From contig JAXMEL010000007.1 in NCBI GenBank assembly GCA_046348365.1, positions 62,001 to 126,000 on the forward strand: DNA of 64,000 nucleotides. Reading direction: 5' to 3'. This DNA is from JAEUPI01 sp046348365 (lineage in GTDB: Bacteria; Pseudomonadota; Gammaproteobacteria; Burkholderiales; Burkholderiaceae_C). Position numbers and translations under genes: made by a program. Each line of letters opens with the position of its first letter. The first letter of the stretch is position 1. Below, in pieces: positions 34,898 through 44,008 of this stretch. Under the pieces are notes generated by a model, which worked only from the letters and a program-made list of their open reading frames with translations, ran no database searches and was not told the origin of the DNA.

Positions 34898-36364
34898 TCA
34901 GGCGCTCTGCGCGTGGGCGAGCACGAAGTGCGTCAGCAGGCCCACCGGCCGGCCGGTGGCGCCCTTGTTGGTGCCCGAGCGCCAGGCGGTGCCGGCCACG
35001 TCGAGGTGCGCCCAGCGCAGCTTGCCCGTGAAGCGCTTGAGGAACATCGCCGCGGTGATCGCGCCGCCGGCACGCGGCCCGACGTTGGCCATGTCGGCGA
35101 AATGGCTCTTCAGCACCTCGTCGTACTCGGCGTCGAGCGGCATGCGCCAGCACGGGTCGAGCGCGGCGTCGCCGGCGGCGAGCAGCTGCTGCGCCAGCTC
35201 ATCCTCGGGCGAGAACATGCCGCTGCGATGGTGGCCGAGCGCGATCACGCAGGCGCCGGTGAGCGTGGCGATGTCGACCACGGCCTTGGGCTTGAAGCGC
35301 TCGGCGTAGGTCAGCGCATCGCACAGGATGAGCCGGCCCTCGGCATCGGTGTTCAGGATCTCGATCGTCTGGCCCGACAGGCTGGTCACCACGTCGCCGG
35401 GCTTCGCCGCGCGCCCGCTGGGCAGGTTCTCGCAGGTCGGGATCAGGCCCACGAGGTTGACCTTGGCTTTCAGGCCGGCGATGGCGCGCAGCGTGCCGAG
35501 CACGCTCGCCGCGCCGCCCATGTCGAACTTCATCTCGTCCATCTCGGCCGAGGGCTTGATGGAGATGCCGCCGGAATCGAACGTGATGCCCTTGCCCACC
35601 AGCACCACCGGCGCCTCATGGCCGGCGGCGCCGTGGTAGCGCAGCACGATGAAGCGCGGCGGCTCCTCCGAGCCCTGCGCCACCGCCAGGAACGAGCCCA
35701 TGCCGAGCTTCTCGAGGTCCTTGCGCCCCAGCACCTCGACCTTGAGGTCGGCGCTGCGCGCCAGCTCCTGCGCCTGCTCGGCCAGGTGCGTGGGCGTGCA
35801 GTGGTTGCCCGGCCGGTTGGCCAGCTCGCGCGCCAGGTTCACGCCCTGCACGATCGCAGCGCCGCGCCGCAGGCCCTGCGTCACGCCGGCGGCCTGGTCG
35901 GCCGCGCACAGCAGCGTCACCTTCGACAGCTTGGGCGCGGGCCCCGCGCTCGGCTTGGTGTGCCGGTACAGATAGACCGCATCGCCCACTGCCGTGGCCA
36001 GCGCCTCGGCATGCACGTCGTCGAGCTTCTTGGCGCCGGCCGCCGCGACGGCCAGATGCTTCGCGCCCAGGCCCTTGAGCAGCGCCAGCGCGCTCGCCAC
36101 CGCCACCTTGAATGCGCGCGGCGTGTCGTCGCCGGCGGCGGCGAACACCACGCGCGGCGCCTTCACGCCGGCCAGCCGCCCCGCATAGAGCGCGCGGCCG
36201 GCCTTGAGCACCAGATCGCCCTGCCGCACGGCGGCATCGAGTGCGGCCGCCAGCGGCCGCGCCAGCCCGGCCGGCGTCTTGCTGCCGACCACGACGACGA
36301 GCAGTGCATCGGCATCGGCCTTGGCGAGCGCGCCGAGCGCGAGCACCTGATGTCTGAAGTCCAT
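34898..36364 (-). CDS. pepA: Leucyl aminopeptidase (PepA)
   Basis: A 488-residue M17 metallopeptidase. The catalytic C-terminal domain contains VGKGITFDSGGISIKPSAEM with the metal-binding Lys and Asp, and the family signature NTDAEGRLILCDAL with the bridging Asp/Glu. The N-terminal domain (about 1-170) is the DNA-binding-capable part in E. coli PepA/XerA. Cytosolic hexamer; removes N-terminal residues from peptides. The gene is divergent from lptF with only 27 bases between start codons, so its promoter must lie within lptF. Confidence 0.95.
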   Translation of the reverse strand: MDFRHQVLALGALAKADADALLVVVVGSKTPAGLARPLAAALDAAVRQGDLVLKAGRALYAGRLAGVKAPRVVFAAAGDDTPRAFKVAVASALALLKGLGAKHLAVAAAGAKKLDDVHAEALATAVGDAVYLYRHTKPSAGPAPKLSKVTLLCAADQAAGVTQGLRRGAAIVQGVNLARELANRPGNHCTPTHLAEQAQELARSADLKVEVLGRKDLEKLGMGSFLAVAQGSEEPPRFIVLRYHGAAGHEAPVVLVGKGITFDSGGISIKPSAEMDEMKFDMGGAASVLGTLRAIAGLKAKVNLVGLIPTCENLPSGRAAKPGDVVTSLSGQTIEILNTDAEGRLILCDALTYAERFKPKAVVDIATLTGACVIALGHHRSGMFSPEDELAQQLLAAGDAALDPCWRMPLDAEYDEVLKSHFADMANVGPRAGGAITAAMFLKRFTGKLRWAHLDVAGTAWRSGTNKGATGRPVGLLTHFVLAHAQSA

Positions 36365-36391
36365 AATTCGCCCGGGTTCGAAGGTCCGACG

Positions 36392-37483
36392 ATGTTATTC
36401 GATTCGACGTTGCGCAGAGAGCTGTCGCGCGGCTTCGGGGCCACGCTGGTGGTGATCCTCACCATCGTGATCACGATGATGCTGATCCGCACGCTCGGCC
36501 TCGCGGCCAGCGGCGCGGTGGCGCCGGCCGACGTGGTGCTGCTGATGGGCTACACCGTGCTCGCGCATCTGCCGACCATCCTCGCGCTGAGCCTGTTCAT
36601 CGCCATCGTGGTCACGCTCGGCCGCATGTACCGCGACAGCGAGATGGCGATCTGGTTCGCCAGCGGCGTGGGCCTGGTGCGCTTCGTGGCGCCGGTGCTG
36701 CGCATGGCCTGGCCGGTGCTGCTGGTGGTGGCGCTGCTGGTGCTGCTGGTGTGGCCCTGGGGCAACCGCAGCAGCGCCGAGCTGCGCGACCGCTACGAGC
36801 AGCGATCGGATCTGTCGCGCGTGACGCCGGGTGTGTTCCAGACCTCGCGCGACGGCTCGCGCGTGTTCTTCGTCGACAAGGCCAGCGACGAATCGCTGGT
36901 GGCGCGCGGCGTGTTCGTGCTGTCCAACGAGCAGCGCGGCGAGTCGCTGACCTCGGCGCGCGGCGGCGAGATCAGCGTCATCGGCGACGACCGCTTCCTG
37001 GTGCTCGACAAGGGCCAGCGCGCGCAGGTCGACCGCGCCACCGGCGAGCACACGCTGGCGAGCTTCCAGCAATACCAGGTGCTGGCCGACGAGCGCAGCG
37101 TCAAGCGCGCCACCACGCGCGCGCCGCGCACGATGCCGACGCTGGAGCTGCTGATGGACGCCAACGTGCGCAACCAGGCCGAGCTGGCCTGGCGCTTCGG
37201 GCTGCTGATCGGCGCGATGAACCTGCTGCTGCTCGGCGTGGGCCTGGCGGCGATCAACCCGCGGCGCGCGACGAACTGGAACCTGCTGTTCGCGCTGCTC
37301 GGCTTCGTCGTCTACTACAACCTGATCAATCTCTCGCAGGCCTGGGTCGGCGGCGGCCGCCTCGAGTTCGGCGCCGCGATGGCGCTCGTGCACGGCGGCG
37401 CGTTCGCGCTCGCGCTCGCGCTGATCTGGTGGCGCGACCACGGCACCGTGATCCGGCTGTGGCCGCGCTGGACGCGGGCATGA
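36392..37483 (+). CDS. lptF: LPS export ABC transporter permease LptF
   Basis: A 363-residue inner-membrane permease of the LptB2FG transporter. Six membrane segments are visible: three before and three after a periplasmic beta-jellyroll region (about 125-255; GVFQTSRDGSRVFFVDK). LRRELSRGFGATLVVILTIVITMM opens the first segment and the coupling-helix region contains ALSLFIAIVVTLGRMYRDSEM. It extracts LPS from the membrane with LptG, LptB and LptC. The stop overlaps the lptG start by four bases. Confidence 0.94.
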   Translation: MLFDSTLRRELSRGFGATLVVILTIVITMMLIRTLGLAASGAVAPADVVLLMGYTVLAHLPTILALSLFIAIVVTLGRMYRDSEMAIWFASGVGLVRFVAPVLRMAWPVLLVVALLVLLVWPWGNRSSAELRDRYEQRSDLSRVTPGVFQTSRDGSRVFFVDKASDESLVARGVFVLSNEQRGESLTSARGGEISVIGDDRFLVLDKGQRAQVDRATGEHTLASFQQYQVLADERSVKRATTRAPRTMPTLELLMDANVRNQAELAWRFGLLIGAMNLLLLGVGLAAINPRRATNWNLLFALLGFVVYYNLINLSQAWVGGGRLEFGAAMALVHGGAFALALALIWWRDHGTVIRLWPRWTRA

Positions 37484-38601
37484 CGCTGCGCACCGTCCGC
37501 CGCCTGCTGTACCGCGACATCGTGTGGTCGGTGGTCTACGTGTCGGTGGCGTTCCTGTCGCTGTTCTTCTTCATCGATTTCGTCGATGCGCTCGAGGGCG
37601 TCGGCCGCAACGGCTACACGATCTGGCATGCCGTGGCCGGCTCGCTGCTCGAGGCGCCGGGGCACTTCTACGAGCTGTTTCCGATCTGCGTGCTGATCGG
37701 CACCATCTATGCCATGGCGCGGCTGGCGCAGTCCTCCGAGTTCACGATCCTGCGCACCGGCGGCCTCGGGCCCGGGCGTGCCCTCGCGCTGCTGTCGGTG
37801 CTGGGGCTGACGTTCACCATCGTCACGTTCGTGGTCGGCGACTACGTGGCGCCGCTGACCGAGCGCGAGGCGGTGCTGATGAGGGCGGGTTTTCGCGGCG
37901 GGCTGCAGATCGGCCGCACCGGCGCCTGGTTGAAGGAGCGGCGCACCACGCCCGACGGCGAGCGCAGCGTCTCGATCAACGTGGCGCGCACCGGCGCGCA
38001 GGGCCGCCTCGAAGGCGTGCGCATCTTCGAGCTCGACGCCGACGGGCGCCTGCGCACGCGCATCGAGGCGCAGCACGCGCGGGTCACCGACGACGGGGTC
38101 TGGCAGCTCGCGGAGGTCGAGCGCACCGAATGGCCGACGCCGGAACAGGCGGCACGCGGCGCCGAGCTGAAGGTCACGCGGCTGGCGACGCTCGACTGGG
38201 CCAGCACGCTCAGCGCCGGCGTGGTGGCCGCCGCGGTGCTGCCGGTGAGCACGATGTCGACCATCGAGCTGTGGCAGTACAGCCGCCACTTGAGCGGGCA
38301 GGACCAGGCCGCGCAGCGCCACGAGATCCAGTTCTGGCGCAAGGCGCTGTATCCGCTGGCCTGCCTGGTGATGGTGGCGCTCGCGCTGCCGTTCGCCTAC
38401 CTGCACGCGCGCGCCGGCGGCGTCAGCCTCAAGGTCTTCGGCGGCATCATGCTGGGCATCAGCTTCGTGCTGCTCAACAACGTGGCCGGCCACCTCGGCA
38501 TGCTGCGCAACTGGACGCCGTGGGTCGCTGCGGCGTCGCCGGGCCTGTTCTTCCTCATGCTGTCGCTCGCCGCGTTCGCGTGGCTGGTGAGGTTCCGATG
38601 A
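37480..38601 (+). CDS. lptG: LPS export ABC transporter permease LptG
   Basis: A 373-residue partner of LptF with the same layout: three membrane segments, a periplasmic jellyroll (about 130-260; FRGGLQIGRTGAWLKERR), then three more segments. The coupling region is VLIGTIYAMARLAQSSEFTIL, typical of LptG. Overlaps lptF upstream and the cbiX-like gene downstream by four bases each. Confidence 0.94.
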   Translation: MTLRTVRRLLYRDIVWSVVYVSVAFLSLFFFIDFVDALEGVGRNGYTIWHAVAGSLLEAPGHFYELFPICVLIGTIYAMARLAQSSEFTILRTGGLGPGRALALLSVLGLTFTIVTFVVGDYVAPLTEREAVLMRAGFRGGLQIGRTGAWLKERRTTPDGERSVSINVARTGAQGRLEGVRIFELDADGRLRTRIEAQHARVTDDGVWQLAEVERTEWPTPEQAARGAELKVTRLATLDWASTLSAGVVAAAVLPVSTMSTIELWQYSRHLSGQDQAAQRHEIQFWRKALYPLACLVMVALALPFAYLHARAGGVSLKVFGGIMLGISFVLLNNVAGHLGMLRNWTPWVAAASPGLFFLMLSLAAFAWLVRFR

Positions 38602-38963
38602 GCCAGGGCCTGCTGCTGTTCGGGCATGGCGCGCGCGACGCGGCGTGGGCGGATCCGTTCCGCGCCGTGGCCGATCGCATCGCCGCCGATCACCCGGGCC
38701 TGGCGATCGAGCTGGCGTTCCTCGACTTCATCGCACCCGACCTGCAGACCGCCGCCGAGCGGCTCGCGGCGCGCGGCTGCACGCAGGTACGCGTGGTGCC
38801 GATGTTCCTCGGCACCGGCGGCCACGTGCGACGCGACCTGCCGCAGCTGCTGCTGCAGCTGCAGCAGCGGCACCCGCAGGTGCGATGGACGCTCGCCGCC
38901 GCGATCGGCGAGCAACCCGCCGTGATCGCCGCCATGGCCGCGGCCGCCAGCGAAGGCATCTGA
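38598..38963 (+). CDS. Short sirohydrochlorin chelatase-like protein (CbiX-S type)
   Basis: A 121-residue single-domain protein of the CbiX/SirB family. LLLFGHGARDAAWADPF has the N-terminal His used for metal insertion, and VVPMFLGTGGHVRRDLPQLL the second conserved His. Two copies of this fold make a normal chelatase, so this short form should work as a dimer. It overlaps lptG by four bases and is followed 13 bases later by cysB. The cysB link suggests siroheme for sulfite reductase; being tied to lptFG translation is unexpected. Confidence 0.85.
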   Translation: MSQGLLLFGHGARDAAWADPFRAVADRIAADHPGLAIELAFLDFIAPDLQTAAERLAARGCTQVRVVPMFLGTGGHVRRDLPQLLLQLQQRHPQVRWTLAAAIGEQPAVIAAMAAAASEGI

Positions 38964-38976
38964 CGGGGCTCCGGCG

Positions 38977-39921
38977 ATGAACCTGCACCAGTTCAAGTTC
39001 GTCCAGGAGGCGGTGCGCCGCAACCTGAACCTCACCGAGACCGCCAAGGCGCTCTACACCTCGCAGCCGGGCATCAGCAAGGCCATCATCGAGCTGGAGG
39101 AGGAACTCGGCGTCGAGATCTTCGAGCGCCACGGCAAGCGGCTGCGGCGCATCACCGAGCCCGGGCAGCTCGTGCTGAAGGCCATTGAGGTCATCATGCG
39201 CGAGGTGGCCAACCTGCAGCGCATCGGCGAGCAGTATTCCAAGCAGGACGCCGGCACGCTGTCGATCGCCACCACGCACACGCAGGCGCGCTACTTCCTG
39301 CCCGAGCCGGTGGCGGCGCTGCGCCGGCGCTTTCCCAAGGTGCAGGTGGTGCTGCACCAGGGCACGCCGATCCAGGTGGCGCAGATGCTGCGCGACGACG
39401 TGGCCGAGATCGGCCTGGCCACCGAGGCGCTGGCCGACGACGACGGCCTCATCACGCTGCCGTGCTACGAGTGGCAGCACGTGATCGTGGTGCCCGCCGG
39501 CCACGCGCTGGCCGCGGTGGAGCGGCCGACGCTGGAGCAGCTCGCCGCCGAACCGCTGGTGTCGTACCACCCCACGTTCACCGGCCGCTCGCGCATCGAC
39601 GCGGCTTTCGCGCGCGCGAGGCTCAAGCCTAGCTTCGCGCTCGAGGCGATCGATGCCGACGTGATCAAGACCTACGTGCGCGTCGGCATGGGCGTGGGCA
39701 TCGTGGCCGAGATGGCGGTGCGCGACGATCCGCCGGGCGGCGACCTGGTGTCGCGGCCGGTGGGCCATCTCTTCGGCAGCAACTTGACGCGCGTGGCCTT
39801 CAAGCGCGGCGCCTACTTGCGGCACTTCGTGCACACCTTCGTCGAATCGCTGTCGCCCCGGCTCAACCGCACGCTGATCCTCAAGGCCATGAGCGGCGAA
39901 CACAGCGAGTACGATCTGTGA
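38977..39921 (+). CDS. cysB: LysR-type regulator CysB/Cbl family
   Basis: A 314-residue LysR-family activator. The N-terminal winged helix has NLNLTETAKALYTSQPGISKAI, and KHQFKFV-type N-terminal sequence (HQFKFVQEAVRRNLN) is specific to CysB/Cbl. The effector-binding domain (about 90-300) includes TTHTQARYFLP, the sulfate/thiosulfate/O-acetylserine site region in homologues. CysB turns on cysteine and sulfate-assimilation genes when sulfur is short; Cbl is the close alternative. It sits after the siroheme-type chelatase gene, fitting a sulfur role. Confidence 0.92.
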   Translation: MNLHQFKFVQEAVRRNLNLTETAKALYTSQPGISKAIIELEEELGVEIFERHGKRLRRITEPGQLVLKAIEVIMREVANLQRIGEQYSKQDAGTLSIATTHTQARYFLPEPVAALRRRFPKVQVVLHQGTPIQVAQMLRDDVAEIGLATEALADDDGLITLPCYEWQHVIVVPAGHALAAVERPTLEQLAAEPLVSYHPTFTGRSRIDAAFARARLKPSFALEAIDADVIKTYVRVGMGVGIVAEMAVRDDPPGGDLVSRPVGHLFGSNLTRVAFKRGAYLRHFVHTFVESLSPRLNRTLILKAMSGEHSEYDL

Positions 39922-39940
39922 CTCCTCGAATCCTCCTCGC

Positions 39941-41110
39941 ATGACGACACCAACGGTTGCACGCACGCCCGCCGTGCGATCGCGCCTGCCCGCGGTGGGC
40001 ACGACGATCTTCACCGTGATGTCGGCGCTGGCGCAGCAGCATGGCGCGGTCAACCTCGGCCAGGGCTTCCCCGACTTCGACTGCGACCCAGCGCTGATCG
40101 CCGCGGTGGAGCGCGCGATGCGCGCCGGGCTCAACCAGTACCCGCCGATGGCCGGCGTGCCGGCGCTGCGCGAGGCCATCGCGGCCAAGGTCGCTACGCT
40201 GTACGGCCACAGCTACGACCCCGGCACCGAGATCACCGTCACCGCCGGCGCCACGCAGGCCATCCTCACCGCCGTGCTGGCGATCGTGCATCCGGGCGAC
40301 GAGGTGATCGTGCTCGAACCCTGCTACGACAGCTACGTGCCGAACATCGAGCTGGCCGGCGGCAAGGTGGTGCGCGTGGCGCTGACGCCCGGCACCTTCC
40401 GCCCCGACTTCGCCGCCATCGGCGCGGCGCTGAGCGTGCGCACGCGCGCCATCATCGTCAACACGCCGCACAACCCGAGCGCCACCGTGTGGTCGCGCGA
40501 CGACCTCGACCGGCTGGCCGCGCTGCTGCGCTCGACCGATGCCTTCGTGATCGCCGACGAGGTCTACGAGCACATGGTGTTCGACGGCGTGCCGCATGCC
40601 AGCGCGGCCGGCCATGCCGAGCTGGCGGCGCGTGCCTTCGTGGTCTCGAGTTTCGGCAAGACCTACCACGTCACCGGCTGGAAGGTCGGCTACGTGCTCG
40701 CGCCACGCGTGCTCACCGACGAGTTCCGCAAGGTGCACCAGTTCAACGTGTTCACCGTCAACACGCCGATGCAGCACGGCCTGGCCGAGTACATGCGCGA
40801 CGCGCGGCCCTACCTGGAGCTGCCGGCGTTCTACCAGCGCAAGCGCGACCTGTTCCGCGACGGTCTGGCACGCACGCGGCTGCGCCTGCTGCCGAGCCAG
40901 GGCAGCTACTTCCAGTGCGTGGACTACTCGGCCGTGAGCGATCTCGACGAGGCCGGCTTCTGCCGCTGGCTGACCACCGACATCGGCGTCGCGGCAATCC
41001 CGCTGTCGGCGTTCTACGACGACGCTCGCAACCAGAAGCTCGCGCGCTTCTGCTTCGCCAAACGCGACGAGACGCTGCTCGCGGCGCTGGAGCGGCTGAA
41101 GAGGCTCTAG
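39941..41110 (+). CDS. Class I/II aminotransferase, methionine-type
   Basis: A 389-residue fold-type I PLP aminotransferase. NTPHNPSATVWSRDDL binds the cofactor ring, VIADEVYEHMVFDG provides the Asp and Tyr, and SSFGKTYHVTGWKVGY holds the Schiff-base lysine. N-terminal GTTIFTVMSALAQQHGAVNLGQGFPDF is that of YbdL/kynurenine-aminotransferase-like methionine transaminases. It follows cysB by 19 bases, so a role in methionine or sulfur amino acid turnover is plausible. The symbol is left open as YbdL-type enzymes have broad specificity. Confidence 0.9.
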   Translation: MTTPTVARTPAVRSRLPAVGTTIFTVMSALAQQHGAVNLGQGFPDFDCDPALIAAVERAMRAGLNQYPPMAGVPALREAIAAKVATLYGHSYDPGTEITVTAGATQAILTAVLAIVHPGDEVIVLEPCYDSYVPNIELAGGKVVRVALTPGTFRPDFAAIGAALSVRTRAIIVNTPHNPSATVWSRDDLDRLAALLRSTDAFVIADEVYEHMVFDGVPHASAAGHAELAARAFVVSSFGKTYHVTGWKVGYVLAPRVLTDEFRKVHQFNVFTVNTPMQHGLAEYMRDARPYLELPAFYQRKRDLFRDGLARTRLRLLPSQGSYFQCVDYSAVSDLDEAGFCRWLTTDIGVAAIPLSAFYDDARNQKLARFCFAKRDETLLAALERLKRL

Positions 41111-41224
41111 GCCGCAGACTGCGGCGACGCGGGGTAGCTGCCGCCTGGCGCGTCGCGCCAGCGCGTGTCGATAATGCGCGTCGCGCGGCGGCGACAAACC
41201 GCGCCGTCACGCGCACCGCCTCGC

Positions 41225-42376
41225 ATGCACCCGCCCACCGTCATCGTCGTCCTCGCGCTGCACCTGGTGTCGCTGGGTGGGCTGATGTACCTGATCGGCC
41301 GGCGCATGCCGCCGCGCAGCGGCCTGCCGGCGTTCGCGGCCGGCGCCATCGTGTTCGGCTGTGCTTACGCGTTGCGTCTCGTCACCGGCCTGACCGCGAC
41401 GACATCGGTCGGCGTGGTGGTCGACACGTTGATGGTGCTCGCGACGCTGCTGTTCATCGGCGGCCTGCGCCAGTTCGTCGGCCGCGACGCCTGGCGGCTG
41501 CGCAGCCTGCTGGCGGCGATGGCAGGCTTCGTGCTGCTGCACTTGCTGATGGTCGGCCGCTTCGGCGCGCTCGGCCGGCACGTCGTGCTCAACGTCGGCC
41601 TCGGCGCGCTGTACGCGCTGCTGGCGGTGTCGGCGGCGCGCGAGTCGGGGCGCGAGGAGGAGGCGCTGCGCGTGCCACTGCGCGTGCTGGCCGCGGTGAT
41701 GGGGCTGCTGGCGCTGCTGACGCTGGCGCGAGCCGGCATCGTCGCGCAGCAGGGCGTCGACGCGCTCTTCAACGGCACCGCGGCCCAGGTGTACTACGCC
41801 TATGCATCGCTGGCCGCGGTGTTGCTCGGGCCGAACCTGCTGTGGATGGTGTTCGCGCGGCTGAACGGCCAACTGGCGGATCTGGCGTCGCGCGACGCGC
41901 TGACGCGCGTGCTCAACCGCAACGGCCTCGACGGGGCGCTGCGCCAGCACTTCGGTTCGCGCGGCCACGAGCCGATGACGCTGCTGCAGGTCGACATCGA
42001 CCATTTCAAGCGCATCAACGACGATCATGGCCACGCCGCTGGCGACGCGGTGCTGCGCGCGGTGGCGCACGCGCTGGACGCGCGCGTGCGGGCGGGGGAC
42101 TTCGTCGCCCGCACCGGCGGCGAGGAGTTCCTGGTCGGCTTCGTGGGCGGCAGCCGCGAACCGGCGCTGGCGTTCGGCGAGCGCCTGCGCTCGAGCGTCG
42201 CCGCCCTCGCGACGCCCGCGCCCGACGGCCGCGCCGCGCTGCGCTGCACCGTCAGCATCGGCGTGTCGCAGCCGTTCGCCGTGCTGGCCGACTGGGAACA
42301 CGCCGCGCGCCAGGCCGACCACGCGCTGTACGCCGCCAAGCAGGCCGGGCGCGACCGCGTCGTCGCTGCGACCTGA
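41225..42376 (+). CDS. Membrane-bound diguanylate cyclase (GGDEF)
   Basis: A 383-residue protein with about six or seven hydrophobic segments (1-220) and a cytoplasmic GGDEF domain. The active-site motif is GGEEF (298-302), an intact variant, and RAGD (289-292) five residues before it is the inhibitory I-site, so product-inhibited c-di-GMP synthesis is expected. DALTRVLNRNGLDGAL and DIDHFKRINDDHGHAAGD are the other landmarks. I took the second ATG: a GATAAT -10-like element (41170-41175) lies after the first. An IS4 element is inserted downstream. Confidence 0.9.
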   Translation: MHPPTVIVVLALHLVSLGGLMYLIGRRMPPRSGLPAFAAGAIVFGCAYALRLVTGLTATTSVGVVVDTLMVLATLLFIGGLRQFVGRDAWRLRSLLAAMAGFVLLHLLMVGRFGALGRHVVLNVGLGALYALLAVSAARESGREEEALRVPLRVLAAVMGLLALLTLARAGIVAQQGVDALFNGTAAQVYYAYASLAAVLLGPNLLWMVFARLNGQLADLASRDALTRVLNRNGLDGALRQHFGSRGHEPMTLLQVDIDHFKRINDDHGHAAGDAVLRAVAHALDARVRAGDFVARTGGEEFLVGFVGGSREPALAFGERLRSSVAALATPAPDGRAALRCTVSIGVSQPFAVLADWEHAARQADHALYAAKQAGRDRVVAAT

Positions 42377-42452
42377 CCTCCCGCGCGCGAGACGCGTTGT
42401 CTGGCCGACAAGGGCGTTCACCTCGCAGAGGTGTACCAGGCAAGCCATGACA

Positions 42453-42470
42453 AGCGCCTCCAAAGGCGCT
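42453..42470 (+). terminator. Weak terminator-like hairpin after the GGDEF gene
   Basis: AGCGCC-N6-GGCGCT is a six-pair stem about 75 bases after the stop codon, followed by CTTG but no T-run. It could end the cyclase transcript or slow read-through into the insertion sequence. Confidence 0.3.
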
Positions 42471-42531
42471 CTTGCCGAGTCAGCACGCGCACGTATGGCA
42501 CGCGCTGACGACGGGAACATGGAGAAACTTC

Positions 42532-42541
42532 GGTCTAGGCA
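42532..42541. repeat. Left target-site duplication of the IS
   Basis: GGTCTAGGCA directly abuts the left inverted repeat and recurs directly after the right one, an exact 10-base duplication. Confidence 0.9.
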
Positions 42542-42565
42542 CAATACTGTTCAGATAGAAATCGG
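42542..42565. repeat. IS left terminal inverted repeat
   Basis: Begins CAATACTGTTCAGATA and pairs with the right end (43970-43994); the inner eight bases are only partly conserved. Confidence 0.9.
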
Positions 42566-42609
42566 CGTGTCAGAATCCGGTTCCGTCCTGACCACGAGGG
42601 GCGGAGCGG

Positions 42610-43985
42610 ATGGCGAGAACCCGAAAGGCGTTGCCGGAGAAGGTCGACGTTGCGCACCTGATCAGCACTGGCGTGCTGGCCAGCGTGTGCCCGCGACCGC
42701 TGATCGACGAGGTACTTGAAGAGACGGGACGAGGCAGTCAGCGCAATCGGCTGCTTCCGGCGCCGGCAGTCGTGTACTACGTGATGGCGCTGGCGCTGTG
42801 GCGCGAGGCGCCGCTGGAGGAGGTGCTGCGCGTGGTGTGCGAGGGCCTTCAGTGGCTCGGTGGCGGCCAGGCCGAGGCGGTGCAGGCCAGCAAGTCGGCG
42901 ATCTCGCAGGCGCGAACGCGACTCGGAGCGGAAGTGATGCGGCGCTTGGCCGAGCGTGTGCTGCGCCCGCTGGCGGCGCCCGATGCGCCGGGAGCGTGGT
43001 ATCGCGGCTGGCGCGTCATGGCGCTGGACGGCAGCGGCATGGACGTCGCCGACGAAAAGGCCAACGCCGAGTTCTTCGGCTATCCGACGGCTACGCGCGG
43101 CCAGAGCGCCTTCCCGCAGGCGCGTGTACTCGGCCTGGTCGAATGCGGCACGCATGCCATCACGGCGGCCGACATCGCCCCTTACGCGCACAGCGAGAAG
43201 GCGATGGCCGCCGAGCGGCTGCCGGGCTGGCTCGACATGAGCATGCTGCTGCTGGCCGACCGGGGCTTTTACAGCTTCAAGCTGTGGCAAATCGCCAGCG
43301 CCACCGGCGCGGCGCTGCTGTGGCGGGTGAAACCACACTGAAGCTGCCGGCGCAGGAGGTGTTGCCCGACGGTTCGTACCTGAGCACCGTCTACGACAGT
43401 ACCGACACCGCGCGCAAGCACGGCGTCACGGTACGCGTAGTCGAGTACGAGTTGGACGGCTCGGCCACCGCGACGCAAGACAGCTATCGGCTGCTGACCA
43501 ACGTGCTCGATGCGAGCCAGGCGCCGGCCGAGGAGTTGGCGGCGCTGTATCACGAGCGCTGGGAGATCGAGGGCGTGTTCGACGAGTTCAAGACGCACCT
43601 GCGCGCCAACAGTACCGTGCTGCGCAGCAAGACGCCCGATCTGGTACAGCAGGAGCTGTGGGGCCTGTTGCTCGCGCACTTCGCGGTGCGGCAATTGATG
43701 GCGCAAGCTGCGTGGGATCGCGGCTTGGACCCGGACCGCCTGAGCTTCAGCCATGCGGTGCGCGTGATCAAACGGAAAATGCCGCAGGCCGCGGCCCTTC
43801 CCCCTGAGCGGCTGCCAAGTTGGCGCGCAGCGCTGCTCGCCGAGATCGCCAGCGGCAAATGCGTCAGCAGCCGCGGCCGCTTCAACCCGCGTGGCGTCAA
43901 GCGCAAGATGAGCAACTTTCAGGTTCGGCACCGAGGCGCCAAGCTGCATCAGCGACATCAGCCCGTACCCCGAATATGTATCTGA
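42610..43985 (+). pseudogene. IS4-family transposase, broken by a one-base frameshift
   Basis: A DDE transposase in two frames. The first part (243 codons) has the catalytic Asp140 in MALDGSGMD and Asp217 in LLLADRGFYSF, then stops at TGA 43339-43341. Reading resumes in the -1 frame from about 43332 and contains the IS4 signature Y-x2-R-x3-E-x6-K (YHERWEIEGVFDEFK) with the catalytic Glu. Loss of one A in the GTGAAACC stretch explains the break; restored, the protein would be about 458 residues, normal for the family. A -1 ribosomal slip is possible on paper, but IS4 elements do not normally use one and AAAC is a poor slippery site. A sequencing error is the other alternative. Confidence 0.88.
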
Positions 43986-43994
43986 ACAGTATTG
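43970..43994. repeat. IS right terminal inverted repeat
   Basis: Ends TATCTGAACAGTATTG, the exact complement of the outer 16 bases of the left end. Confidence 0.9.
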
Positions 43995-44004
43995 GGTCTA
44001 GGCA
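43995..44004. repeat. Right target-site duplication of the IS
   Basis: GGTCTAGGCA, identical to the bases left of the element. It lies four bases beyond the stop codon of the FimV-like gene. Confidence 0.9.
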
Positions 44005-44008
44005 GGCC

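Larger units (their letters stand above)
42542..43994 (+). mobile_element. IS4-family insertion sequence, complete ends
   Basis: A 1453 bp element with matching terminal inverted repeats (16 identical outer bases, CAATACTGTTCAGATA, then partial identity) and an exact 10-base target duplication, typical of the IS4 family. The exact duplication points to a recent insertion. It landed between the cyclase gene and the 3' end of the FimV-like gene without breaking either. Its transposase has a one-base defect, so this copy is probably unable to move by itself. Confidence 0.92.

Noticed and set aside
33974..36391. Long N-terminal extension of LptF through the pepA region
   Set aside because: The frame is open only because it is opposite pepA; the real start is the ATG at 36392, which gives the normal LptF N-terminus and length.
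43330..43341. Programmed -1 frameshift in the IS transposase
   Set aside because: AAAC preceded by GTG is not a good slippery heptamer, no stimulatory structure is evident, and IS4 elements normally use one frame. A mutation or base-call error is simpler.
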